The notes under the pieces are model-generated. The model made no database searches and was not told where the DNA came from. It saw only the letters and a program-made list of their open reading frames with translations. A program made the translations under genes and the position numbers. From Streptomyces sp. CBMA291 (GTDB taxonomy: Bacteria; Actinomycetota; Actinomycetes; Streptomycetales; Streptomycetaceae), in assembly GCF_014596525.1 (NCBI RefSeq), contig NZ_MSJP01000028.1, positions 1 through 64,000 of the forward strand: DNA of 64,000 nucleotides, written 5' to 3'. Positions 23,559 to 30,610 of the stretch are shown here, in pieces. Positions within the stretch are counted from its first letter, which is position 1, and every line of letters begins with the position of its first letter.

Positions 23559-23620
23559 CGTGCTGTGCCCGCTCCCCGTCGCCTCGGTGTCCGGCGGTGG
23601 ACCCGGCTCCGCCCGCCGGG

Positions 23621-24169
23621 TCAGTTCTGGTGCGCCTCGTAGTGGGCGACCGCGTCCGCCGTACGGCCCGCGCCGTACACCCGGAGGAACTCTGCCAGTT
23701 CGGGGTGGGCGGGGGCGAGCGAGTCGGCGGCGTCGATGATGTCGCCCGCGGCCGCCACGGAGCGGAGCAGGGACTGGATCTCGCGGACCACCCGGCGGAC
23801 GGTCGGGGCTCCGGAGCCGGTGGTGGGCGGGGTGGCGCCGGTCAGCACGGAGCCGCCCTGCGACTTCTTGACCTCGTCCATCCGGTCGGCCGCCTCGGCG
23901 GCGCTGACGCTGCCGTCGGCGACCTGGACGGCCAGCTCCTGGAGGGCCTGGACACGCTGGACGACGGCCGGGTTGCCGATCTTGGCCCGCTGGCCGCTCA
24001 TCAGCTGGGAGAGCATGGGCGCGGAGAGCCCGAGCACGGCCGCGAGCCGCGCCTGGTTGAGCCCGAGGTCGTCGATCAGGCGACGGAAGAGCGCCCCCAA
24101 CGGCTCCCCGTACCAACTGCGCTGAAGCTCCCGGGCTCTGGCCGTGGCTTCCTGCTGCGCTGCGTCCAT
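23621..24169 (-). CDS. Helix-turn-helix transcriptional regulator
   Basis: A 182-residue DNA-binding protein. A XRE-type HTH lies near residues 30-75 (LIDDLGLNQARLAAVLGLSAPMLSQLMSGQRAKIGNPAVV is the region; key residues are QARLA, APMLSQ and SGQRA). The rest is helical (SAAEAADRMDEVKKSQ, then RRVVREIQSLLRSVAAAGDIIDAAD). The ATG at 24169 has GGGGAG nine bases upstream. It is cotranscribed with the kinase, a conserved Streptomyces neighbourhood, suggesting that the kinase or its signal may act on it; that link is inferred. Confidence 0.88.
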   Translation of the reverse strand: MDAAQQEATARARELQRSWYGEPLGALFRRLIDDLGLNQARLAAVLGLSAPMLSQLMSGQRAKIGNPAVVQRVQALQELAVQVADGSVSAAEAADRMDEVKKSQGGSVLTGATPPTTGSGAPTVRRVVREIQSLLRSVAAAGDIIDAADSLAPAHPELAEFLRVYGAGRTADAVAHYEAHQN

Positions 24170-24257
24170 GACTAACTCCCCATCCCTGCGGTTCACCACT
24201 GCGAACCTCGATCAGCATCTTACGGAGCGTGGTCGCCGACCGGGAGTCCCAATCCTT

Positions 24258-24288
24258 TTGCCGGGCATGGGGGGAGACCCGGTACGCT
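24258..24288 (+). promoter_or_regulatory. Possible promoter of tRNA-Ala
   Basis: TTGCCG (24258-24263) and TACGCT (24283-24288) are spaced 19 bases apart, which is long. tRNA-Ala begins 12 bases after the -10 box. A weak match. Confidence 0.35.
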
Positions 24289-24299
24289 GTTCTCGTTCC

Positions 24300-24372
24300 G
24301 GGGCCTTAGCTCAGTTGGTAGAGCGCTGTCTTTGCATGGCAGATGTCAGGGGTTCGACTCCCCTAGGCTCCA
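24300..24372 (+). tRNA. tRNA-Ala (anticodon TGC)
   Basis: A 73-base cloverleaf: acceptor GGGGCCT pairs with AGGCTCC, including the G3-U70 wobble that is the alanine identity element. D-arm AGCTCAGTTGGTAGAGC; anticodon TGC at 24333-24335; T-arm GGGGTTCGACTCCCC. CCA is not encoded. Confidence 0.97.
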
Positions 24373-24377
24373 CCCGG

Positions 24378-24421
24378 AAAATGCCCCCCGACCGGCGGAA
24401 ACGCAAGGTCGGGGGGCATTT
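24378..24421 (+). terminator. Terminator of tRNA-Ala
   Basis: AAATGCCCCCCGACC pairs perfectly with GGTCGGGGGGCATTT (24407-24421) around a 14-base loop, directly after the tRNA. The flanking A and T tracts make it bidirectional, so it could also end the arsO-like transcript. Confidence 0.9.
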
Positions 24422-24461
24422 CGGCGTCCAGGGCCGGGCCGGTGGCCGGGCCGGTGCGGAC

Positions 24462-25883
24462 TCAGCCGCAGCAGGACGGGGCCGGGGGCCGCGCGTCCAG
24501 CTGGAGGAGCCGGGGCGCGGGGGCGCAGCAGCCGCCGTCGGAGGCCGTGGCGGGCTCCGTCTGGTCGAAGAGTCCGGAGCCGCCGCAGACCCCGGTCTCG
24601 GGGAGGACGAGTTCGGTACGGGCGGCGGCCTCGTGGTCGCCCGCGAGGGCGGCGGCGACGGAGCGGACCTGCTCGTAGCCGGTGAGGGCGAGGAAGGTCG
24701 GGGCGCGGCCGTAGGACTTCATGCCGACGAGGTACACGCCGGGCTCGGGGTGGGCCAGCTCCTTCGCCCCGTGCGGGTGGACGGTGCCGCAGGAGTGCTG
24801 GTTGGGGTCGATCAGCGGGGCGAGGGCGGCCGGTGCCTGGAGGCGCTCGTCGAGGCCGAGGCGGAGTTCGCCGAGGAAGCCGAGGTCGGGGCGGAAGCCG
24901 GTGAGCACGACGATCTCGTCGACCGGGTCGAGCCGTCGGCCGTCCTCGGCGACGAGGACCAGCCGGTCGCCCTCGCGTTCGATCGCCTCGGTGCGGAAGC
25001 CGGTGACGGCGTCGGCGTGCCCTTCCTCGACGGCCGCCCTGGCGGCGAGGCCGAGGGCGCCGCGGGCGGGGAGCTGGTCGGCGGTGCCGCCGCCGAAGGC
25101 CGACCCGGTGAGGCCCCGGCGCAGTACCCAGGTGGTGCCCGTGCCCGCGCCTTCGCCGGTCTTCGCGAGGGCGGCGAGCTGGGCGAGGGCGGTGAAGGCG
25201 GAGGCGCCGGAGCCGATGACGGCGGTGCGCTTCCCGGCGTGGCGGGCGCGGACGGCGGGGTCGGTCAGGTCGGGGACGCGGTAGGAGATCCGGGCGGCGG
25301 CCGCGCGCTCGCCGAGGGCCGGGAGGCCGTCGCCTCCGGCGGGTCCGGGGACCGCCCAGGTGCCGGAGGCGTCGATGACGGCGCGGGCGGTGAGCTTCTC
25401 CTCGCCGCCGTCCCGGCGGGTGAGGTGGACGGTGAAGGGCCGGTTCTCGCGGTCGGCGTCCACGATCCGGTCGCGGCCCGCGCGGGAGACGCCGGTGACC
25501 CGGGTGCCGTAGCGGACCCGCTCGCCGAGGGCGTCGGCGAGCGGCTGGAGGTACCGCTCCGCCCAGTCGCCGCCGGTCGGGTACGTCCCCGCCTCGGGCC
25601 TGGTCCAGCCGGTGGGGGCGAGGAGCCTCCCGGCGGCGGGGTCGGTCAGTTCGTCCCAGGTGGAGAAGAGCCGGACGTGGGCCCAGTCGCGGACCGCCGC
25701 GCCCGCTCGCGCGCCCGCCTCCAGGACCAGCGGCTCGATGCCCCGCTCCACGAGACGGGCGGCGGCGGCCAGGCCGACGGGACCGGCTCCGACGACCACG
25801 ACGGGCAGCCGGCGGGCGGGGGTGCCGGGGCCGGTGCCGGGGGTGGAGTCGGGGCCGGAGGCGGAGTCGGCGGTGGTGTCCAT
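24462..25883 (-). CDS. arsO: ArsO-like FAD-dependent monooxygenase of the arsenic cluster
   Basis: A 473-residue flavoprotein. The N-terminal FAD Rossmann motif is VVVVGAGPVGLAAAARLVERG (about residue 30). A second nucleotide motif, GSGASAF (about residue 195), should bind NAD(P)H, and an ATG-like TGFRPDLGFL strand lies near the end of the FAD domain. The family is found in Streptomyces arsenic-resistance clusters, where arsO was named as a flavin monooxygenase gene; its exact substrate is uncertain. The C-terminus is odd: CGGSG, then GGCCAPAP, then a final SCCG, two vicinal cysteine pairs that could bind trivalent arsenic. The ATG at 25883 has AAAGGA six bases upstream. Divergent from arsR1, with a shared operator region. 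Confidence 0.8.
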   Translation of the reverse strand: MDTTADSASGPDSTPGTGPGTPARRLPVVVVGAGPVGLAAAARLVERGIEPLVLEAGARAGAAVRDWAHVRLFSTWDELTDPAAGRLLAPTGWTRPEAGTYPTGGDWAERYLQPLADALGERVRYGTRVTGVSRAGRDRIVDADRENRPFTVHLTRRDGGEEKLTARAVIDASGTWAVPGPAGGDGLPALGERAAAARISYRVPDLTDPAVRARHAGKRTAVIGSGASAFTALAQLAALAKTGEGAGTGTTWVLRRGLTGSAFGGGTADQLPARGALGLAARAAVEEGHADAVTGFRTEAIEREGDRLVLVAEDGRRLDPVDEIVVLTGFRPDLGFLGELRLGLDERLQAPAALAPLIDPNQHSCGTVHPHGAKELAHPEPGVYLVGMKSYGRAPTFLALTGYEQVRSVAAALAGDHEAAARTELVLPETGVCGGSGLFDQTEPATASDGGCCAPAPRLLQLDARPPAPSCCG

Positions 25884-25897
25884 GGGATTCCTTTGTT

Positions 25898-25968
25898 TCG
25901 ACGTTTGTCGATGTATGGGTCCAGGGTGGGCCTGTGTATCGACGCATGTCAATATAGACATGTGTCGA
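25898..25968. promoter_or_regulatory. Operators between arsO and arsR1
   Basis: The 102-base divergent spacer contains two inverted repeats. TCGACGCATGTC (25939-25950) and GACATGTGTCGA (25957-25968) form 12-bp arms with one mismatch around AATATA. TCGACGTTTGTCGA (25898-25911) repeats the outer TCGAC/GTCGA half-sites. This AT-rich dyad in GC-rich DNA is the likely ArsR1 binding site, derepressed by arsenite. Confidence 0.8.
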
Positions 25969-25985
25969 ATCCTTTGAGGTCACCC

Positions 25986-26417
25986 GTGCCCGCGTCCGCG
26001 TCCGTGTCTGCGTCCGTGTCTGCGCCGGTGCCCGTAGCCGGGCCTGGGCCCGCGTCCGTAGCCGCGCCTTCGGCCGGGGTCGGGCTCGGGGCCGGGGTCG
26101 AGCCGTGCTGTCCGCCGCTGGCCGAGCGTCCGCTGACGCCCGAGGAGGCCGAGCGGACCGCGCGTATGTTCAAGGCCCTCGGCGACCCGGTCCGGCTGCG
26201 GCTGTTCTCCTCGATCGCCTCGCACGAGGGCGGCGAGGCGTGCGTCTGCGACATCGCCGACGTCGGCGTCTCCCAGCCGACCGTCTCCCACCACCTGAAG
26301 AAGCTGAAGGAGGCCGGGCTGCTCTCCTCCGAGCGGCGCGGCACCTGGGTCTACTACCGGGTCGAGCCCGCCGTCCTGGCCGCGATGGGGCAGCTGCTGA
26401 CCAGGGCGGCGGGCTGA
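25986..26417 (+). CDS. arsR: ArsR-family repressor (first copy)
   Basis: A 143-residue winged-helix metalloregulator. The core runs from ARMFKALGDPVRLRLFSSIAS through the recognition helix SQPTVSHHLKKLKEAGLLSS to the wing RRGTWVYYRVEP. CVCDI before the recognition helix carries the two cysteines of the classic ArsR arsenite site. A Val/Ser/Pro/Ala-rich extension of about 35 residues precedes a CCPP motif. The GTG at 25986 has GAGG about eight bases upstream; an earlier GTG at 25962 lies inside the operator. It converges with acr3. Confidence 0.9.
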   Translation: MPASASVSASVSAPVPVAGPGPASVAAPSAGVGLGAGVEPCCPPLAERPLTPEEAERTARMFKALGDPVRLRLFSSIASHEGGEACVCDIADVGVSQPTVSHHLKKLKEAGLLSSERRGTWVYYRVEPAVLAAMGQLLTRAAG

Positions 26418-26442
26418 CACCCGTATACGCGTCGGCCTGGGT

Positions 26443-26497
26443 CGTCTCTTCCGGATCCTGCCGGGCGGCGCGGGCCAGGCAAGATCCGGAAGAGACG
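26443..26497. terminator. Bidirectional terminator between arsR1 and acr3
   Basis: CGTCTCTTCCGGATC (26443-26457) pairs perfectly with GATCCGGAAGAGACG (26483-26497), between the convergent stops. A smaller stem (CTGCC/GGCA-like) extends it inwards. Confidence 0.85.
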
Positions 26498-26499
26498 GC

Positions 26500-27588
26500 C
26501 TAGCGCGCGGCGCCGTGCGCGAACCGGCGGCGCCAGGCCAGTGAGACGTAGACGAGTCCGACCAGGACCGGGACCTCGATGAGCGGGCCGACGACGCCGG
26601 AGAGGGCCTGGCCGCTGGTGACGCCGAAGGTGGCGATGGCGACGGCGATGGCCAGCTCGAAGTTGTTGCCCGCGGCGGTGAAGGCGAGGGTCGCGGTGCG
26701 GTCGTAGGGCAGGCCCACCGCCTTGCCGAGCGCGAACGAGCCGAACCACATCACCGCGAAGTAGACGAGCAGCGGCAGCGCGATCCGGACGACGTCGAGC
26801 GGCTGCGAGGTGATCGTCTTCCCCTGGAGGGCGAAGAGGACCACGATCGTGAACAGCAGCCCGTACAGGGCCCAGGGGCCGATCCTGGGCAGGAACCGGC
26901 TCTCGTACGCCTCCCGGCCCAGCCTCCGCTCGCCGAGGCGGCGGGTGAGGAAGCCCGCGAGGAGCGGGACGCCCAGGAAGACGACCACGTTCAGGGTGAT
27001 CTTCCCCGTGGAGATGTCGAGGCTCTCGCCCTCCCCGAGGCCGAGCAGGCCGGGCAGGACGTCCAGGTAGAACCAGCCGAGCAGACCGAAGGCCAGGACC
27101 TGGAAGACGCTGTTGAGCGCCACGAGGACGGCGGCCGCCTCCCGGTCGCCGCAGGCCAGGTCGTTCCAGATGACGACCATGGCGATACAGCGGGCCAGTC
27201 CCACGATGATCAGACCGGTGCGGTACTCGGGCAGGTCGGGCAGGAACGTCCAGGCGAGCGCGAACATCACCGCGGGGCCGAGGACCCAGTTGAGCACCAG
27301 GGAGGAGACCATGAGCCGCCGGTCGCCGGTGACGGCGTCGAGCCGGTCGTAACGGACCTTCGCGAGCACCGGGTACATCATCACGAGCAGCCCGACGGCG
27401 ATCGGCAGCGAGACCCCGCCGATCTCGACCTTCGCGAGCGCGTCGTCAAGCCCGGGGACCAGCCGTCCCAGGCCCAGCCCCAGGGCCATGGCGAGCAGGA
27501 TCCAGACGGCGAGGAAACGGTCGAGCGTCGACAGCTTCGCCACCACCGAGGGGGGCGCGGACGTGCCCTGCCGGGCGTCGGCGCTCAA
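26500..27588 (-). CDS. acr3: Arsenite efflux transporter, ACR3 family
   Basis: A 362-residue carrier with about ten membrane helices that exports arsenite. Diagnostic residues are visible: the catalytic cysteine in GLARCIAMVVIWNDLA (TM4) and the glutamate in AGNNFELAIAVAIATFG (TM9). The start is taken as TTG at 27588, which overlaps the arsR2 stop (TTGA) and has AGAGG five bases upstream. A longer frame to 27801 would run over arsR2, and a GTG start at SVVAKLSTLD is possible. It is translationally coupled to arsR2. Confidence 0.93.
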   Translation of the reverse strand: MSADARQGTSAPPSVVAKLSTLDRFLAVWILLAMALGLGLGRLVPGLDDALAKVEIGGVSLPIAVGLLVMMYPVLAKVRYDRLDAVTGDRRLMVSSLVLNWVLGPAVMFALAWTFLPDLPEYRTGLIIVGLARCIAMVVIWNDLACGDREAAAVLVALNSVFQVLAFGLLGWFYLDVLPGLLGLGEGESLDISTGKITLNVVVFLGVPLLAGFLTRRLGERRLGREAYESRFLPRIGPWALYGLLFTIVVLFALQGKTITSQPLDVVRIALPLLVYFAVMWFGSFALGKAVGLPYDRTATLAFTAAGNNFELAIAVAIATFGVTSGQALSGVVGPLIEVPVLVGLVYVSLAWRRRFAHGAAR

Positions 27589-27890
27589 CAGGACCTCTTG
27601 GTGCCGGAGTGGGCGCGGGCGGTGGCGGCCAGGGCGCCCAACCGCCCGGCCAGCCCCTCCAGGACCTCGGGGCGCAGCCGGTAGTAGGTGAACCGGCCGC
27701 ACGGCTCCGTCTCCACCACACCCGCCTCGCGCAGGACCTTGAGGTGGTTGGAGAGGTTGGTCTGCCGGGCCCCCGTCTCCGCCACGAGGTGGGTGGTGCA
27801 CAGGGTCTCGCGGGCGAGCAGGGTCACGATCCGGAGCCGGAGCGGGTCGGCCAGCACCCGGATCAGGTCAGTGTCGACTGATGTCAGCAT
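27585..27890 (-). CDS. arsR: ArsR-family repressor (second copy), controlling acr3
   Basis: A 101-residue ArsR/SmtB protein: LIRVLADPLRLRIVTLL, then RETLCTTHLV, recognition helix ARQTNLSNHLKVLREAGVV, and wing ETEPCGRFTYYRL. Cysteines at LCTTH, EPCGR and the C-terminal KRSC are candidate arsenic ligands, arranged differently from arsR1. The ATG at 27890 has no Shine-Dalgarno and lies inside an inverted repeat, so the mRNA may be leaderless. Operon arsR2-acr3; divergent from arsC. Confidence 0.9.
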   Translation of the reverse strand: MLTSVDTDLIRVLADPLRLRIVTLLARETLCTTHLVAETGARQTNLSNHLKVLREAGVVETEPCGRFTYYRLRPEVLEGLAGRLGALAATARAHSGTKRSC

Positions 27891-27897
27891 GTGCTGA
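27868..27897. promoter_or_regulatory. Tandem operators over the arsR2 start
   Basis: TCAGTGTCGACTGA (27868-27881) and TCAGCATGTGCTGA (27884-27897) are two inverted repeats 16 bases apart centre to centre, each TCAG-N6-CTGA. The second covers the arsR2 start codon, typical of tight autorepression. Confidence 0.7.
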
Positions 27898-27906
27898 TAC
27901 TTTCAC

Positions 27907-27954
27907 ACCGTCCCGTTCCAAGACCGTCCCACTCCAAGACCGTCCCGCTCCGAC
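27907..27954. repeat. 16-bp tandem repeat in the arsC leader
   Basis: ACCGTCCCGTTCCAAG (27907) is followed by two variant copies at 27923 and 27939, in the leader between arsR2 and arsC. Confidence 0.6.
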
Positions 27955-28022
27955 GGCACCCCCGCGCCGGCGTTCCGACGGCATCCCGCGCCGTGCCGTT
28001 CCCGCCTCCGGGGGAAGAACCG

Positions 28023-28430
28023 ATGACCGCTCCGCTCGCCACCGTCCTCTTCGTCTGCGTCCACAACGCGGGCCGCTCCCAGATGGCCGCCGGGTTCCTG
28101 CGCCACCTCGCGGGCGACCGGATCGAGGTCCGCTCGGCGGGCTCGCTGCCGGGCGACCGGATCAACCCGGCGGCCGTCGCCGCGATGGCCGAGGTCGGCA
28201 TCGACATCTCGGGGCGGCGGCCCGAGGTCCTCACCCCCGAGGCGGCCCGGACCTCCGACTACGTCGTCACCATGGGCTGTGGCGACGCCTGCCCGTACTT
28301 TCCCGGCACGACCTACCTGGACTGGGTGCTGGACGACCCGGCGGGCCGGGGTGTCGAGGCGGTCCGCCCCATCCGCGACGGGATCAGGACCCTCGTGGAA
28401 GGCCTGATCCGCGAGATCGACTCGCCCTGA
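28023..28430 (+). CDS. arsC: Arsenate reductase, low-molecular-weight phosphatase fold (ArsC)
   Basis: A 135-residue reductase of the LMW tyrosine-phosphatase superfamily. The C-x5-R loop reads FVCVHNAGRSQMA. TMGCGDACPYFPG holds the resolving cysteines, and YLDWVLDDPAGRG is the acid-bearing segment. It reduces arsenate to arsenite, which ACR3 exports. The electron donor (thioredoxin or mycothiol) cannot be told here. The ATG at 28023 has GGGGGAAG eight bases upstream, and the upstream frame is the repeat-rich leader. Confidence 0.92.
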   Translation: MTAPLATVLFVCVHNAGRSQMAAGFLRHLAGDRIEVRSAGSLPGDRINPAAVAAMAEVGIDISGRRPEVLTPEAARTSDYVVTMGCGDACPYFPGTTYLDWVLDDPAGRGVEAVRPIRDGIRTLVEGLIREIDSP

Positions 28431-28483
28431 TCAGGCGAGAGGGCCCTGACCAGCGAGATCGACGTGCCTTGAGCACGCGAGAA

Positions 28484-28544
28484 CGCTCTGGTCGGCGGGA
28501 CCGAACCGCTCTGGTCGGCGGGACCTGATCGCTCTGGTCAGCGG
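28484..28544. repeat. 23-bp tandem repeat downstream of arsC
   Basis: CGCTCTGGTCGGCGGGACC occurs at 28484-28502 and 28507-28525, with a third partial copy at 28530-28544. It lies in the 281-base gap before the next gene, which otherwise shows nothing recognisable. Confidence 0.65.
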
Positions 28545-28711
28545 CAGCCCAGAACCCGTCCGCTCGTCCGGACGGGTGGTGTTCATCGGAAGAACTGCGC
28601 GGCGGCGGCGTCGCTCCGTGCACTTCGGCAGCGCATCCCCATGATGAGGAAAGTACGTAAACCGCGCAATCCGAAGTAATCCATCCGAGAACAGCACGAA
28701 AGTGAGGGGCC

Positions 28712-29086
28712 GTGGCCACCGCCAAGGTCAAGCAGTTCTGGACCGCCTTCGTTTCCGTCCTCTTCGCCCTCCTCTCCTCCGTGGGTCTCACGGGCACCGC
28801 GTCGGCGGCGGCCCGGCAGCCCGGCGGAACGGCCGTCGCCCCGGCCGTCGTCCACCCCGTCACCGCCGCGGGGGAGCGCGTCCTCGCCTCCGTACCGGCG
28901 CAACGGGCCCATCGATGGCCGTCGCACGGGGACCGCTCCCTGCCGCCCACGCTCAAGCAGCGCATCGCGGCCGAAGCGCACGGTTCCTCGCCCGCCGCCC
29001 GGCACCGTTCCTCCGCCGACCCGACCGTCCTGGCCGAGCACGAGGAGTCGGCGGCCCTCGCGGAGACGGCGCTCTCCGCCGCGTAG
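28712..29086 (+). CDS. Small secreted protein (resembles DUF6344)
   Basis: A 124-residue protein with a signal peptide: MATAKVKQFWTAFVSVLFAL, then LLSSVGLTGTASAAA with an AxA cleavage site. The mature part is short, Ala/His/Arg/Ser-rich (HRWPSHGDRSLPPTLKQRI), and shows no catalytic motif. The GTG at 28712 has GAGGGG just upstream. From memory it resembles the Streptomyces DUF6344 family; function unknown. Confidence 0.75.
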   Translation: MATAKVKQFWTAFVSVLFALLSSVGLTGTASAAARQPGGTAVAPAVVHPVTAAGERVLASVPAQRAHRWPSHGDRSLPPTLKQRIAAEAHGSSPAARHRSSADPTVLAEHEESAALAETALSAA

Positions 29087-29113
29087 GGGCGGGGGAGTGG
29101 TCCCCGGAGACGG

Positions 29114-29887
29114 TCAGCCGCGCTTGTCGCGTTCGGCGGCGGCCTCAGCCGCGGCGGCAGCCTCGGCCTCGGTCCTCTCCGCCTCCTTCTCCGGATCGAG
29201 AATCTCCTCCTCCTGATCGAGAGCCCCGGCCTCCGCGTCGAGAGCCCCGGCCCCCGGATCGAGGGAAGTGCCCCGGCCGTCGACGGACGCCGGGACGGTG
29301 CCCTCGGCCACGTCGGTGGGAGCGGGCGGCTCGACCAGCCAGTCGGGATTCGACTGCTTGTCCCACCACTTCCAGGCGGCGAACGCGCCGCCGGCCAGCA
29401 GACTCAGCACCACCACGCCCTTGGTGAGGCGACCGACCTTGCCCCGGCACTCCTGCTTCCGCACGATCCTCTGAATCTCCCCCGGAGTCACCTGACCGCG
29501 CAGCGCGGCCCAGGCGGCGGTGGAACGCGACCCGGCCTCCTCAAGGACGGGACCGGTCGCGACGACCGCCCGCTCGACCCGGGGAACGGTGTAGTCGGCC
29601 GCCTGACGGGCGGCCTGGCGGGTCCTGACCGCCGCACGCTGTGCGGCCGCGTCGACCCCCGGCGGCACATGCGGCGCGACATGCGCGTCATACCGCGCGC
29701 GCGCCTGCTCCCGGGCCGCGAGCGCCGCCTTCGAGACCTTCGGCGCGAGCAGTACGCGCGCCTCGTGCGCGTAGTGCGCGGCCTGGTCCTTGGCCGTGCC
29801 GGCGTACGGCGCCACCACTTCCGCGGCGTGCAGGACGCTCTCCTTCGCCGAACCTGTGGCGGTGCGCACGCTGTCCATGCGGGTCAC
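29114..29887 (-). CDS. DUF5324-type membrane protein
   Basis: A 257-residue protein. The N-terminal 145 residues are amphipathic and helical, Ala-rich with YAHEARVLLAPKVSKAAL and TAKDQAAHYA. A membrane segment follows (GVVVLSLLAGGAFAAWKWW, about residues 165-183), then an acidic Glu/Ala-rich tail with repeats of GALD. The GTG at 29887 has GAGGAGGA close upstream. The family is common in Streptomyces next to the cyclophilin gene. No function can be assigned; the acidic tail suggests protein-protein contact. Confidence 0.8.
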   Translation of the reverse strand: MTRMDSVRTATGSAKESVLHAAEVVAPYAGTAKDQAAHYAHEARVLLAPKVSKAALAAREQARARYDAHVAPHVPPGVDAAAQRAAVRTRQAARQAADYTVPRVERAVVATGPVLEEAGSRSTAAWAALRGQVTPGEIQRIVRKQECRGKVGRLTKGVVVLSLLAGGAFAAWKWWDKQSNPDWLVEPPAPTDVAEGTVPASVDGRGTSLDPGAGALDAEAGALDQEEEILDPEKEAERTEAEAAAAAEAAAERDKRG

Positions 29888-30059
29888 GGGATTCCTCCTC
29901 CTCGGTGGCGATGTCGGTTTTTCACCTTTCCATCCTTTTCGGAATCATGCCCCCCAAGGCAAGGTCCGGCATGCGGGGCGGGCATCCGGGGCATGCGAGG
30001 ATCGGACACGCCAGCGACAGACGCGGCATGACGCGAGACGACGTGGACGGAAGGCGACC

Positions 30060-30587
30060 GTGGCCGAGCAGCTGTACGCGATCCTCAAGACGAGCCTGGG
30101 CGACATCGAGGTCCGGCTGATGCCGTTCCACGCGCCGAAGACGGTCCGAAACTTCGTCGAACTCGCCTCGGGCGAGCGCGAGTGGACGCACCCCGCGACG
30201 GGCAAGGTCTCCTCCGACCCGCTCTACGACGGCACGGTCTTCCACCGGGTCATCAAGGGGTTCATGATCCAGGGCGGCGACCCGCTCGGCGACGGCACCG
30301 GCGACCCGGGCTACTCCTTCGCCGACGAGTTCCACCCGGAGCTGTTCTTCGACCGCCCCTATCTCCTGGCCATGGCCAACGCCGGTCCGGGCACCAACGG
30401 CTCGCAGTTCTTCGTCACCGTCGCCCCCGCGACCTGGCTGAACCGCAAGCACACCATCTTCGGCGAGGTCGCGGACAAGAGGAGCCGCGAGGTCGTCGAC
30501 GCCATCGCGGCGCTGGCCACCGACCCGCGCACCGAGCGCCCGGTGGAGGACGTGGTCGTCGACACCGTGGTGATCGAGAAGCGCTGA
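30060..30587 (+). CDS. Peptidyl-prolyl cis-trans isomerase, cyclophilin type
   Basis: A 175-residue cyclophilin with no signal peptide, so cytoplasmic. Active-site segments: FHRVIKGFMIQGGDPLGDGTGDPGY, ANAGPGTNGSQFFVT and KHTIFGEV. It catalyses proline isomerisation during protein folding. The GTG at 30060 has GGAAGG directly upstream. It precedes the rhomboid gene by 23 bases and is probably cotranscribed with it. Confidence 0.95.
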   Translation: MAEQLYAILKTSLGDIEVRLMPFHAPKTVRNFVELASGEREWTHPATGKVSSDPLYDGTVFHRVIKGFMIQGGDPLGDGTGDPGYSFADEFHPELFFDRPYLLAMANAGPGTNGSQFFVTVAPATWLNRKHTIFGEVADKRSREVVDAIAALATDPRTERPVEDVVVDTVVIEKR

Positions 30588-30610
30588 GCCGGAAGGAACG
30601 GGAACCCCGC

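Noticed and set aside
24340..28700. Site-specific integration of the arsenic cluster at the tRNA-Ala 3' end
   Set aside because: No integrase gene and no second copy of the tRNA 3' end were found to the right, so an attachment-site claim is not supported.
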